From positions 183,330 to 247,329 of the forward strand of contig JBGCEZ010000058.1 of NCBI GenBank assembly GCA_045106735.1: a stretch of DNA of 64,000 nt, given 5' to 3'. Below are positions 48,152-58,581 of this stretch, one piece after another (the stretch's first letter is position 1; every line of letters begins with the position of its first letter). Both the position numbers and the translations under genes were made by a program. A model generated the notes under the pieces. It was not told where the DNA came from. It ran no database searches and worked only from the letters and a program-made list of their open reading frames with translations. Origin of the DNA: JBGCEZ01 sp045106735 (GTDB lineage Bacteria; Planctomycetota; Phycisphaerae; Phycisphaerales; SM1A02).

Positions 48152-48506
48152 GGGGGCGGCCTCCCTGCCGGGTGCATCGGAAGCGGCCAAAGTCCGCATC
48201 CGTGGGTCGGCAGCTCCCGCCGACCCGTCGATGTTGGGTCATCGACGGCCGCTGGGACAAACCTGCATATTTCACGCGGTGGAGCGCAAGGGTCGGATAA
48301 CTGGTGGCCGAAACTGCGCGTTCGTCGGTGCGGGCCGCGGAAGCCGGCGACGCCCACCCTGATCCAGTCACGAACGACAGCCCGGCCGACCCCACGTTGG
48401 TGGAGCCGGCCGGGCCGGAGTCGAACGGTGTGGAACAGGGCGAGCCGGCGGCGGCGCATCTTCGGTCAGGTGACCCGATCGGCCACCTCACTCGACCGCC
48501 CCGGAA
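48152..48506. other. spacer between fliE and fliF with a 5' stem-loop
   Basis: 355 bases, the longest gap inside the flagellar block. No gene is convincing. A perfect 8-base-pair stem (48204-48226) lies about 50 bases before the fliF start. A second promoter could be here, but I find no match to sigma-54 or sigma-28 consensus. Confidence 0.5.
48204..48226 (-). promoter_or_regulatory. perfect stem-loop in the fliF leader
   Basis: GGGTCGGC, a 7-base loop, then GCCGACCC. It would form in the fliF leader RNA 52 bases upstream of the start codon. Confidence 0.5.
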
Positions 48507-48830
48507 TCAGACCCGGACCTGCTTGATCTCGTCGTACGCGCTCATCACCTTGTTGCGCACGCTCATCAGCGTGCGGAACGCCAGATCAGCCTTCTGCGTC
48601 GCGTTCATGACGGTCTCGACGTCATTCCGGCGGCCGGTCATCAGGTCTTCGGCTGCTTCCGCCGCATCGGTCTGCAGCGAGTTGACCTTGTCGATCTCGC
48701 CCTTGAAAACGTCGGTAAAGCTCGGGCCGTCGGCCGGCTTCACACCCGGACCGTTCGCCCGGCCGGCACCCGGCGCCGTGGGCGGCGCGAGCCGGTTCGC
48801 GTTTCCAATGAGTCCCAGTGGATCATTCAT
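48507..48830 (-). CDS. fliE: flagellar hook-basal body protein FliE
   Basis: 107 residues. The C-terminal half (VMNATQKADLAFRTLMSVRN then VMSAYDEIKQVRV) is the FliE signature. It joins the MS ring to the rod. The N-terminal 35 residues are Pro/Gly/Ala-rich. It lies 30 bases downstream of flgC. Confidence 0.95.
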   Translation of the reverse strand: MNDPLGLIGNANRLAPPTAPGAGRANGPGVKPADGPSFTDVFKGEIDKVNSLQTDAAEAAEDLMTGRRNDVETVMNATQKADLAFRTLMSVRNKVMSAYDEIKQVRV

Positions 48831-48860
48831 GGGGTGGTCTTTCGTTCAGGGGCCGCTGGC

Positions 48861-49265
48861 TCAAGCGATGAGCCGCAGGGCCGCCTCCATCATGGCCTTG
48901 GTCGCTTCGGCGGTCGAGATGTTCGCGTCGTAGGCCCGCTGGGCTTCCATCGCGTCCATCTGTTCAATCACTGGGTTCACGTTCGGCGTCATCACGTACC
49001 CATCGACATCAGCAAACGGATTGCCCGGGTCGAATTTCGGCACCAGCGGAGCATCGTCCAGCGCGATCTCCGAGACATGAACGCCGGCATCGGTGCCGTG
49101 ATCGGGGTCGCCCGGGGTGAAGACGGCGATCCGGCGGCGATAGGGGTCGTACTCCCCCGCCGCATTCGTCAGCGTCGACCGGTTGGCCTGGTTCGCGGCG
49201 ATCACCGTCATCCGGGTTCGCTGGGCGACAAGGCCGCTGGTCGAGATGTCAAGAGCGCCGTACAT
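48861..49265 (-). CDS. flgC: flagellar basal-body rod protein FlgC
   Basis: 134 residues. MYGALDISTSGLVAQRTRM starts like FlgC, but the usual ANIAN turn reads ANQAN. The C-terminus (NVNPVIEQMDAMEAQRAYDA) is canonical. It is a proximal rod subunit. Preceded by two octamer arrays in the gap to flgB. Confidence 0.94.
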   Translation of the reverse strand: MYGALDISTSGLVAQRTRMTVIAANQANRSTLTNAAGEYDPYRRRIAVFTPGDPDHGTDAGVHVSEIALDDAPLVPKFDPGNPFADVDGYVMTPNVNPVIEQMDAMEAQRAYDANISTAEATKAMMEAALRLIA

Positions 49266-49309
49266 GGGCGGACTCCGCTTCAGGAGGGGTCGGACGTTGC
49301 ATGGTCAGG

Positions 49310-49341
49310 TGTCAGCGTGTCAGCGTGTCAGCGTGTCAGCC
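49310..49341. repeat. tandem array, 8-base unit x 4, between flgB and flgC
   Basis: TGTCAGCG three times, then TGTCAGCC. A different octamer array follows 5 bases later. Confidence 0.88.
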
Positions 49342-49346
49342 TGTCC

Positions 49347-49370
49347 GGTTGGCCGGTTGGCCGATTGGCC
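49347..49370. repeat. tandem array, 8-base unit x 3, between flgB and flgC
   Basis: GGTTGGCC twice, then GATTGGCC, ending just before the flgB stop codon. It is unrelated in sequence to the adjacent TGTCAGCG array. Confidence 0.82.
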
Positions 49371-49375
49371 GTCGA

Positions 49376-49810
49376 TCAAGGCCGCTCGCGGACGGCCGAG
49401 AGCAATTGGTCGTACTGGGTACGCATCAGGGAAATCGCACTGCGGAAACTCATCACGTTCTCCACCACCGCCTGCATGGTGCGTTCCAAATCTCGGTCAT
49501 TGCCGTCGTGGAAGAGAATGTTCTCGTTCGCCTCACCCGGTTCGAGCCGCAGGCCTTCCGGCCGCACCCGAACTTGGTCAGAGCCCTCGAGCTCCAGCGT
49601 TCCGGCTCGGCCGCGATGCCGAATCCGGCGTTCATCGGCCGCTTCGGCGAGCGAAGACTGGAAGTCTTCCACCGAAACGTCCTGCGCCCGGTACCCCGGC
49701 GTGTTGAAGTTCGCCACCGCATCGGCCAGCAATCGCTGCCGGGCGCCCGCGAACTGCATCATCCGTTCGAGAACGGGAAGCGATCCGGCATCGGTCACTC
49801 CGCTGATCAT
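49376..49810 (-). CDS. flgB: flagellar basal-body rod protein FlgB
   Basis: 144 residues from the ATG at 49810 (GGAG about 10 bases upstream). LLADAVANFNTPGYRAQDV is the rod-protein turn motif (here VANFNTPGY instead of IANANTPGY). The C-terminus ERTMQAVVENVMSFRSAISL matches FlgB. It is the first structural gene after the regulatory pair and is preceded by a sigma-54 promoter. Confidence 0.92.
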   Translation of the reverse strand: MISGVTDAGSLPVLERMMQFAGARQRLLADAVANFNTPGYRAQDVSVEDFQSSLAEAADERRIRHRGRAGTLELEGSDQVRVRPEGLRLEPGEANENILFHDGNDRDLERTMQAVVENVMSFRSAISLMRTQYDQLLSAVRERP

Positions 49811-49883
49811 GGGGATGGGCTCCGATTCAACCTGCTGACGCCTTCGACGGGCTGGCCCCATCCGCGGGGCCCCAATACCGATT

Positions 49884-49898
49884 GCAATCCACGTGCCG
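49884..49898 (-). promoter_or_regulatory. sigma-54 promoter of flgB
   Basis: Minus strand CGGCACGTGGATTGC: the -24 element GGCAC and -12 element TTGC with exact GG-N10-GC spacing, followed by A as in the consensus. Transcription would start near 49872, giving a leader of about 60 bases before flgB. A sigma-54 activator gene lies directly upstream. Confidence 0.82.
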
Positions 49899-50032
49899 CG
49901 GCCGAAACCGCGATCCGGCGGCCAGGACCGCGATGCCCGCAGCGCCGAAACTGCCCCGCCGCGCACGTTCGGCCCCCACGCCGCGCATGAATCGCGCGGA
50001 CCCGGACCGGCCGCTGCCGCCAATGAGTGGCA

Positions 50033-51483
<1,451 letters not shown>

Positions 51484-51487
<4 letters not shown>

Positions 51488-52521
51488 GCTGCGGTGACTC
51501 CATCGTGGGCCCGGTCCGTGAGGGAGCCCGTGGTTTCGATAAGGGCGGCCCGGGTCGCAGGCCGACCGGTCGCGGGATTGTGTTGTCCGGCCGCGGCGAG
51601 CGGCAGGCAGAGATCGATCCGGGCACCACCGCCCGGGGCGTCGTCCACCACCACGTGTCCACCGTGGGCGTCCACGATGCGGTGCACGATGGCCAGCCCA
51701 AGGCCGGTCCCAGTCGCGCGGGTGGTGAAGAACGGGTTGAACATGCGGGCGCGGACGTCGGCGGGAATGCCGGGTCCGCGGTCGATGACCCGAAGCACCG
51801 CACGCTCATCGCGTACGCCGTCGGGCAAGGTCAGTTGGTCGCGCCGGAGCTCGATGCGGATCTGGCGCTGGCCGTCCTCGACGCTGGCCATCGCTTCGAC
51901 CGCATTGCGGACGAGGTTGGCCACGGCCGACGGCATGAGCACGGCATCCGCGCAGACCGCGGGGCTTCCGTCGGCGTCGGGACGCGTTTCTTCGGTGTCG
52001 ATGGCCACGGCGCTTCCGTCCGGCTCGACGACCACGAGTTCCAGATGCGTGTCCGTTTCCGACAGCAAGCCGGCACAGTGGGCCAAGGCCGCGCGGGACA
52101 GGCCCGCAAGATCGGTTGGACGCGGATCGGGCTGGTGGTCGCGGCTGAACGCCAGGACATCGCGCACGATCGCGTCGAGTCCCCGGACCGCATTGATGAT
52201 GCGGCCGGCGAGATCCGATTGCTCCGGTTGATCGACGAGATCTTCTTCCAACGCCTGGGCGTAGAGGCCGATCGAGCCGAGCGGGTTGCGGATCTCGTGG
52301 GCGATGCCGGCCGCCATCTCACCCAAGGCGGCGAGTTGTTCGCTGCGTCGCAGCCGGGCCCGAGCTTCGGCCAGGTCATCGCGCAGGCGGCCGACCTCAG
52401 ACTGCAGGACCTCGTGGGTGCGCTGCAGCTCTTCGGCCGAACGATTGAACGCGGCGATGAGGCCGGTGAAGTCCGCTTCGCCGTCGCCGGCGGTCAGGGT
52501 CATGAGGGGGGCGCTGCTCAT
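51484..52521 (-). CDS. sensor histidine kinase, partner of the sigma-54 activator
   Basis: 345 residues, no membrane span, so cytoplasmic. A coiled coil leads to the H box LGEMAAGIAHEIRNPLGSIG (H75), then the N box NLVRNAVEAMA, G1 DRGPGIP and G2 GTGLGLAIVHRIVDAHGG. This layout resembles FlgS/NtrB-like kinases, which phosphorylate flagellar sigma-54 activators in response to basal-body assembly. The signal here is unknown. Coupled to genes on both sides by ATGA overlaps. Confidence 0.93.
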
Positions 52522-53000
52522 GCTTGGCCATCCTCGAACCGCGGGCCGGGTTCCGGCTTGCCGGTGTACGCCTGGTGGGCCTTGCGACCGGGGGCCACGC
52601 GGGCGAGTTCGTCGCGGGCTTCGTCGCGGCGAGCGATGATCGCGGCTTCGTCTTCGGCGTCACGGTCCATCACCTCGGCGAGCCCGCCGCGGATCGACTG
52701 CATGAGTTCGCGAATCGCCTGGCCGGTCTCGCCCGGAACGTCGGCCAAACGATCGTCGGCCCCGTCGGTCAGTCGGATGATCCGTGTCTGGTCCTGCTGG
52801 ACTTCGGCGATGATCGACCGACGCCGAGCCAGGAGGTTGTGCAACGAATCGGCGGCGTTCTTCTCCACCAGCTCGCCTTGGCGGCGAACGAGTCCAACGA
52901 GCGTGCGGACGGCTTCGTCTTGCCGTTTGAGCACGGTGTGGAGTTCGCACGCCCATCCTTGGTCGTCGGCGGGCATCGATCGTTCGGGGTGATCGGTCAT
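52518..53000 (-). CDS. FlgN-like putative flagellar chaperone
   Basis: 160 residues from the ATG at 53000. All-helical, with the pattern ELHTVLKRQDEAVRTLVGLV then NAADSLHNLLARRRSIIAEV that resembles FlgN/FlgN-like export chaperones. No motif proves it. It sits at the head of the kinase gene with a 4-base overlap, so a role as chaperone or kinase-linked sensor of export is plausible. Confidence 0.55.
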   Translation of the reverse strand: MTDHPERSMPADDQGWACELHTVLKRQDEAVRTLVGLVRRQGELVEKNAADSLHNLLARRRSIIAEVQQDQTRIIRLTDGADDRLADVPGETGQAIRELMQSIRGGLAEVMDRDAEDEAAIIARRDEARDELARVAPGRKAHQAYTGKPEPGPRFEDGQA

Positions 53001-53054
53001 GCGGAGGCACTCGTGGGCGGGAGGAGGATCGAAAGTCGAAGGTCGATTGCGTGG

Positions 53055-53095
53055 ACGGGGACGGGGATTGGGACGGGGACGGGGGCGGGTCACGG
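53055..53095 (+). repeat. G-rich GGGACGGG repeats upstream of the FlgN-like gene
   Basis: Six runs of three or more G within about 40 bases of the plus strand, the template strand for the flagellar block. It could form a G-quadruplex. Confidence 0.6.
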
Positions 53096-53113
53096 CGGAG
53101 TCAGTTGGCCCCG

Positions 53114-55750
53114 TCAGTTGGCCGGGTCGGGTTGGGCGACGGCGAGCCGCCCGGCGGGTCGATCGCGGAGCCACTGCTCCCACGCCCCGCGGTCCATCAG
53201 CGAAGCGGGATCGTCGAAGGCGGCGTCGGGCATGCGGGCCAGACGCACCAAGGCGTTTCGGTGGGCAACCTCGGCTCGGTCGGGATCGCCAAGTCGCTCG
53301 TAGCAATTGACGACTTGCACCAGCGCTTGCATCGCGATGTGCTCGGACGCGAATCGCCGGGCCACGCGGTCGTACAGCCGAGCCGCGAGGTCCCATCGCC
53401 CCAGGTCGTAGGCGGCACGGGCGCGGCCGACGTGGGCCCCGCGAAGCATCGCGCGCTCGCGTTGGTCCAACGTGGATTCGTCGCGGCGATCCCAGGCGGA
53501 CACGACGTCGTCGAACAACAGGATTGACGTTTCGAGATGGGCGTCGCGGGCGGCGCTGCGGCTGCGGCGTTCGCTCGGTCGCATGCGTTCGGCCGACTCC
53601 AAGCGTTCGTCGATGCGGGCGGCAAGGCCGCGATGGCTCTCGGCCAACCAGTGCCGCACGGCGTGGGCGTCGGGGGCGTCGGGATCGCGGAGCAGCGCGG
53701 CGTCCAGGCGTTCGATCGCCTCGCGTTCGCGGCCGGTTCGCAGGTAGAGCCGGCCGAGGTCGATCAACGCGCGGCGGTAGTCCAGGGCATCCGGTGACAG
53801 CGGGCTCGATTCGCCGGCCTGACCGCCGGGGGTCCGGCCGTCGACCACGGTGAGCAAGACGTCTTCGGCTTCGCTGCTGCGGCCGGTGGCCACGAGCACG
53901 CGGGCCAGAGACGGGTGGGCCCGGGTGCCCTCGAGGCTCGTGGGATGTTCATCGATGAGCTGGCGATACCGTTCGATCGCCGCGTCGCCCTCGCCGGTCG
54001 ATTCAAGGGCCTCGGCCAATCGGTACATCACGCGGGCGCGGATGGGATCGCCGTTGGGCCGGCTGGCCAGGTACTCGCTCATGACTTCGATCGCTTGGTC
54101 AACGCGTCCGGCCCGGTCGAGCGTGTCGCCGGCGAGCCAGAGGCTGGCCGCCCACGCTTCATCTTGGCCGGGGATCGCCACGATCGACCGGGCGTGCCGG
54201 AGGTAGTGATCCGCCGCCGCGATCAGGCGTTCTTGGGCCCGGGCGCGAATCTCGGGGGCGATGGCGTCTTCGCCGATGGACTGAGGGTCGATGGGAGCGC
54301 CGCCTTCGGCCGCGCGGGCGGCAATCTGCGCCCGGGCCGCACCGAGCAATCCAACGGCCATCGAGTGGTTGGTCGCGGCAATGCGTTTCAGCACTTCCGC
54401 CGGGGCATCACCCCGGGGGAAGAAGGACAGCGCGGCATCGGCGTACGCGAGGGCCGTTTCAAGGTCCCCGGCGGCGAGCTGGGCGTCGTGACGATCACTC
54501 AGCGATGCGGCGATGCGGATCGGCGTGACATCTCGGGTAACCGGCGCCTGCCCCAAGCGATCGCGCAGGGTCGCGTAGTCAGCCAGGGCCGAATCGTGCT
54601 GCCCGAGAATGCCCTGAAGCTCCGCCGCGGCCAGGCGCGACGGCAGTTCGACGTCGGTTCCGGCGTACTCGCCGATGATCCGCTGCAGCCGAGGGAGCGC
54701 CTCTTCGTACGCCCCGTCGGCAATATCGAGACGAGCCCGCAACAGTTCGGCGCGCCCGCGGTCGGGAGTCGCGTTCTCGAATCGGTTGAATGCTTCTTCC
54801 AGGTGGAAGGCCGCGTCTTCGGCGAGGCCGAGTCGCTCGTAGCCCCGGGCGAGCCGACCGTACAGACCGCCCCAGATGTCCTCGTCCAGTTGGGCGCCGG
54901 CGGTTTCGAATCGCCGCATGGCCAGGAGAAGCCGGTCGACGGCTGGACGGAACTGCCCCGCTTCGATGCGCAGGTCCACTTCCCGAGCGAGCGCCCAGGC
55001 CCGATCTCGATCGGAGAGGAGCGCGTCATCTCGGTATCGGTTCAAGGCCGCGAGCATCGCGTCCAGCGGCAGTTCTTCTTCTTGGAGCGATCGTTCGACC
55101 AGTTGTCGGAGCAGCCGATTGCGGCGGACGCCGGCTTCGGGACCGCCGAGGGCCGATGCGGCCAGGGCTTCGAGTTCGGCGATACGGTCGCGGACGTCAT
55201 CCAGACGGTCGAGGGCCAACTGGGCGTCGCCCCAACGCTCGATGCGTTCGGCGTCCAGCGGCAGCCCAGCGTCGACGGCCATGGCGTACTGCTCATCGAT
55301 GAGGACGTTGTTTTCGTTGAGGCTCGCCCCGCGGTCGGCCTGGGACCGGCTGATCCAATCCGCGGCGAGCGCCCGGAAACGAGCCTGCTGAATTGGACTC
55401 GCCTCGAGCAAGTTGGGCTCGAGGGTCACCTGCATCCGATCGCGGGCCAGCTCGAGCTCGCCGGCGACGATGAAGTCGCGGACTTCGTCGAGGGCTCCGT
55501 CCCAGTCCTCCGCCGGTGCCCGCCGCGAGGCAATGACAATGGCCAAGGCGATCAGGCCGAGGCTGCCGACGATGGCCGGAAGCTGCCAGACACCGCGCCA
55601 GGAACGGCCGAGACCCGGGGATCCCCCGTCGCCCTCAACGTCGCTGCCGTCAGCCTGGATGGAACCGTCGTCGGACACGTTGCGTCGCTCGCTGGTCAGC
55701 GACGAGGAACCCGGATCACACCGAAGAACTTCCTCGTCGGAATGCCCCAT
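53114..55750 (-). CDS. membrane-anchored tetratricopeptide-repeat protein
   Basis: 878 residues. A short cytoplasmic head, one span at about 57-76 (WQLPAIVGSLGLIALAIVIA), then at least a dozen TPR-like helical pairs (for example AARLYDRVARRFASEHIAMQ). Probably a protein-protein scaffold on the outer face of the membrane. It leads the flagellar block but has a 113-base gap to the next gene, so a motility role is not proven. The ATG at 55750 has no ribosome site; a GTG at 55678 is an alternative. Confidence 0.72.
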   Translation of the reverse strand: MGHSDEEVLRCDPGSSSLTSERRNVSDDGSIQADGSDVEGDGGSPGLGRSWRGVWQLPAIVGSLGLIALAIVIASRRAPAEDWDGALDEVRDFIVAGELELARDRMQVTLEPNLLEASPIQQARFRALAADWISRSQADRGASLNENNVLIDEQYAMAVDAGLPLDAERIERWGDAQLALDRLDDVRDRIAELEALAASALGGPEAGVRRNRLLRQLVERSLQEEELPLDAMLAALNRYRDDALLSDRDRAWALAREVDLRIEAGQFRPAVDRLLLAMRRFETAGAQLDEDIWGGLYGRLARGYERLGLAEDAAFHLEEAFNRFENATPDRGRAELLRARLDIADGAYEEALPRLQRIIGEYAGTDVELPSRLAAAELQGILGQHDSALADYATLRDRLGQAPVTRDVTPIRIAASLSDRHDAQLAAGDLETALAYADAALSFFPRGDAPAEVLKRIAATNHSMAVGLLGAARAQIAARAAEGGAPIDPQSIGEDAIAPEIRARAQERLIAAADHYLRHARSIVAIPGQDEAWAASLWLAGDTLDRAGRVDQAIEVMSEYLASRPNGDPIRARVMYRLAEALESTGEGDAAIERYRQLIDEHPTSLEGTRAHPSLARVLVATGRSSEAEDVLLTVVDGRTPGGQAGESSPLSPDALDYRRALIDLGRLYLRTGREREAIERLDAALLRDPDAPDAHAVRHWLAESHRGLAARIDERLESAERMRPSERRSRSAARDAHLETSILLFDDVVSAWDRRDESTLDQRERAMLRGAHVGRARAAYDLGRWDLAARLYDRVARRFASEHIAMQALVQVVNCYERLGDPDRAEVAHRNALVRLARMPDAAFDDPASLMDRGAWEQWLRDRPAGRLAVAQPDPAN

Positions 55751-56373
55751 CGGCGAGTCTTGCGCGTTGTCTAGAGCGACGTCCTATAACCTGATTCCGG
55801 CGATGTACCCGACGTAGAATCAGCGTTTTCGACCCTTCAGGCCGCGTTTTGAGCCGTGCGGACGGCCCACCCAGCGGCGGTCCGACGGGAGAATTCTGCC
55901 TAGGGACAACCCGCAACTGCGCTCGGCGGCCAGAACGACCCCTCTCGTACGACGTGATTCTGTATCGGCGTCGCGCAGAACGATGCCCGGCGGCGTCCGA
56001 GCGGGCGAGAAGCCCGTGCGTGGGGTTCGATCGGATGGCCGGCCCTCGGCACGAAAGGCCCGGGAATGGCCGCCCAAGAGGACATCGGCGAGCTCGGCTC
56101 GCAGTGGTCAGGCGCACAGGCCGGCCGCCGGTCGCAAGCCCTCGACCGAGCTCGGCCGCGATGCTGGCCGTTCGCCAGAGCGCCGGCCAGGTGCCGGCCA
56201 GGCGCTGGCCATCCGCCGGTCAGGCGTCGGTCAGGCGTCGGCCAGGCGCCGGCCAGGCGTCGGCCAGGCACGCGGTCACGCGGCGCTCCGCCGCCGGTCC
56301 GCCAGCAGCGAAGAAGACCGCCCGTCAGCCACGTCGTCTGCCAGCCAGCCAGCGCCCCGGCCCCGCGGGGCAC
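55751..56373. other. 623-base spacer between the RDD gene and the TPR gene
   Basis: No convincing gene on either strand. The end near the TPR gene has a GTTATAGG that could serve as a -10 (about 55787-55793), and the other end holds an 11-base tandem array. Confidence 0.55.
56181..56268. repeat. tandem array, 11-base unit x 8
   Basis: Eight 11-base units, consensus CGCCGGCCAGG, with point changes only. It lies in the spacer between the RDD and TPR genes. Confidence 0.9.
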
Positions 56374-58581
56374 TCAATCGTCCGCCGGATCAGGGGGAAC
56401 AGGATCGCCGGGGCGAGGGCCGCCGCCAGGACCAAGCTCCAGCCGTCGAGCCGAGCGGATCACCCAGGTTCCACTCGCGAGGTCGTGCACCCCGCGGCAC
56501 ATGGCATGGGCGGCCCAGAAGGCGGCCAACGGCGGAAAGAGAACGGCCAGCGATCGCAGAATCCATCGCCGCACGAGAACGGACCGGCGCGGGACGCAGC
56601 CTTCGGCATCAACCACGTGCAGACGGAGCACCCGGCGGCCAAGCGTCCGCCCTCGCCCAATGTCTCCCCCGGCGACGGACGCGGTGAAGATCACCCACAT
56701 GCCGATCCACGGGATGGGCGAGGGATCGAACATCAGCAGAGAGACGGTCAGGCCGCCCGGCCCCGTCCGGAAGACGACGCTGGCCAAGATGATCGCGGGG
56801 ACCAAGTCGATGGCCGCGGCGAGCGCCCGAATCCCGCCCGGGGCGAGTCGGCCGGTCAGGGCCGTCGGAGCGGCCCGCGGACGCGAGGTGAGCACGCCGA
56901 CGATCACGCTGATGAAGACACACGCACCGAGGACCATCGGCGCCCCGAGGATGGCCATCGGATCGATGCGATGCAGCTCGAACGACTCGGGCGGCCCGAG
57001 CGACGCTCCATCGGCGGACCAGCGGCGAATCTCAAGTTGGTCCGCACGCGGGCCATCGATCCGGGTCAGTTCCAAGCCGCCGACGATGAGCCCGGCCGAT
57101 GAGAGCGGCCCGCGCACGGACGGAATCGGCGCGGCCGAAAGCGGCATGGCTGGTGGGTCGTCATCCGCGCTGGTCGCCATCGCGTCGGTCGCCGGGCCAA
57201 GGAGCGGTTCGGCGACGAACGCGTCTGGGCCTCGTCGAACCGCCCAGAGATGGCCGTGCACCACGGCGAGTTCCACGCTCGTGTCGCCGTTCGCGCCGCC
57301 GGTCGTATCGTCGGTCACGCCGTCGTTCGCGCCGCCGGTCGCGCCGTCGTTCGCGCCGTCGTTCGCGCCGCCGGTCATGCCACCGGTCGCGGTCGACCCC
57401 CACGGGGAAGCATCACCAACGGCCCGCACCGGCAGAGGATCCGAACGCACGCCACCGGGACCGATCAATTCAAGCCGCCCGGGTGCCGGATCGTTCGCCC
57501 GTTCGGCGGGGGTCGCCGAGCGAAGCAGCGCGAGCCGGCGTTGTTCGGCGAACTTCGCCGGCGCGGGGGATGCTGATGGCGGGCCGCCGGGGCCGGATGA
57601 ATTGACCGCTTCGGGCGAGTCGCCGGAGCCGGAAGTCCGGCCCGCAACACCGCGCGGTGAGGCCGACGGCAACACCACCAGCCACGGACCGGGACCGGGC
57701 GCATCCGCGGTGGACAGCGCTGGCACCAACTCCGTTGACGTCCACGTCGTCAACGCTGGCCGAAGCAGCTCGAACGCATCACCGATGCGGCCGAGACCAA
57801 TGGGGCCGCGGTCATCCACCGCGAAGTCCAGCAATGCGATCCCCGCTGGCCACCGAGGCTCGACCTGCAAGACCGGCGTTGCGGGCGCGAACCACACGCC
57901 CACCGACGGGTTCCACTCGAGCTGAATCGATCGGACCGACCGATCGCCTCCCCGTGCCGGCGAGGCAAAGACGAGCCATGCCCTCGGTCCGTCGGTGGCC
58001 AAGAACTCCGGCGCCATCGACACGCCCGCGTGCCCGCGAAAGCTCCGGGCGTCGAGGCCTGGCCCGGCGTGGGCGATGACCCAACCGTCCGGAGCGAGCG
58101 GCGGACTGGCGGGCGCGACGTCCGTCTCCGTGGGCCCAGCGTCCGAGGTCGCCATCTGGTCGTCGGCCCCGGTCGTTGGCGAATCCGCACGGTCCCCGGG
58201 CGGACGCGGTGGCGGCCGACGATCTGCCCGACTCGGAGCCCGAGGGACGACGAACCACTGATGCCCGCCTGCGGCCGCGCCGATTCCTCGCCCCGCGGGC
58301 TCAGTGGCCGCGAGCGTCGCGGGCTCAGTGGCGTCAATCGCATCCGCAGCCGAGATTGCCGTCGATGGCGAGGTCGATGGCGATGCCGCGGCGCCCGCGT
58401 TGGGACCTGCGCTTGCGCCGATCCCCCCCGCCGCGTGTCCGCCGATCAACGCGCACGCGGCCAGTCCGGCCAGCAGCACCCGCTTTTCGAGTCGGTTCCG
58501 GCGAACGAATCCGGGACCGCGTCGACGTCCACGTCCACGTCCACGTCCACCCCAGACGGCCAGGCCGACCCCGCGATTCAC
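56374..58581 (-). CDS. exported protein with C-terminal RDD membrane domain
   Basis: 735 residues from the GTG at 58581, which overlaps the upstream stop (GTGA). An N-terminal hydrophobic segment (LLAGLAACALIGGHAAGG) leads a long region of unknown fold outside the membrane. Several C-terminal spans follow, including GGIRALAAAIDLVPAIILAS and GRTLGRRVLRLHVVDAEG, the RDD-family pattern. A linker of GANDG repeats comes from a 12-base array. Function unknown. Confidence 0.75.
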   Translation of the reverse strand: MNRGVGLAVWGGRGRGRGRRRGPGFVRRNRLEKRVLLAGLAACALIGGHAAGGIGASAGPNAGAAASPSTSPSTAISAADAIDATEPATLAATEPAGRGIGAAAGGHQWFVVPRAPSRADRRPPPRPPGDRADSPTTGADDQMATSDAGPTETDVAPASPPLAPDGWVIAHAGPGLDARSFRGHAGVSMAPEFLATDGPRAWLVFASPARGGDRSVRSIQLEWNPSVGVWFAPATPVLQVEPRWPAGIALLDFAVDDRGPIGLGRIGDAFELLRPALTTWTSTELVPALSTADAPGPGPWLVVLPSASPRGVAGRTSGSGDSPEAVNSSGPGGPPSASPAPAKFAEQRRLALLRSATPAERANDPAPGRLELIGPGGVRSDPLPVRAVGDASPWGSTATGGMTGGANDGANDGATGGANDGVTDDTTGGANGDTSVELAVVHGHLWAVRRGPDAFVAEPLLGPATDAMATSADDDPPAMPLSAAPIPSVRGPLSSAGLIVGGLELTRIDGPRADQLEIRRWSADGASLGPPESFELHRIDPMAILGAPMVLGACVFISVIVGVLTSRPRAAPTALTGRLAPGGIRALAAAIDLVPAIILASVVFRTGPGGLTVSLLMFDPSPIPWIGMWVIFTASVAGGDIGRGRTLGRRVLRLHVVDAEGCVPRRSVLVRRWILRSLAVLFPPLAAFWAAHAMCRGVHDLASGTWVIRSARRLELGPGGGPRPGDPVPPDPADD
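57286..57393. repeat. in-gene array, 12-base unit x 9, in the RDD gene
   Basis: Nine units of G(T/C)CG(T/G)TCGCGCC type in register encode the repeated G-A-N-D / G-A-T-G linker. The unit preserves frame. Confidence 0.85.

Noticed and set aside
48290..48300. GTCGGATAAC near fliF as a sigma-28 -10 element
   Set aside because: It resembles GCCGATAA only loosely, lies on the strand opposite to fliF, and has no TAAA-like -35.
53915..55774. 619-residue plus-strand open frame
   Set aside because: Antisense to the TPR protein. No motif or ribosome site.
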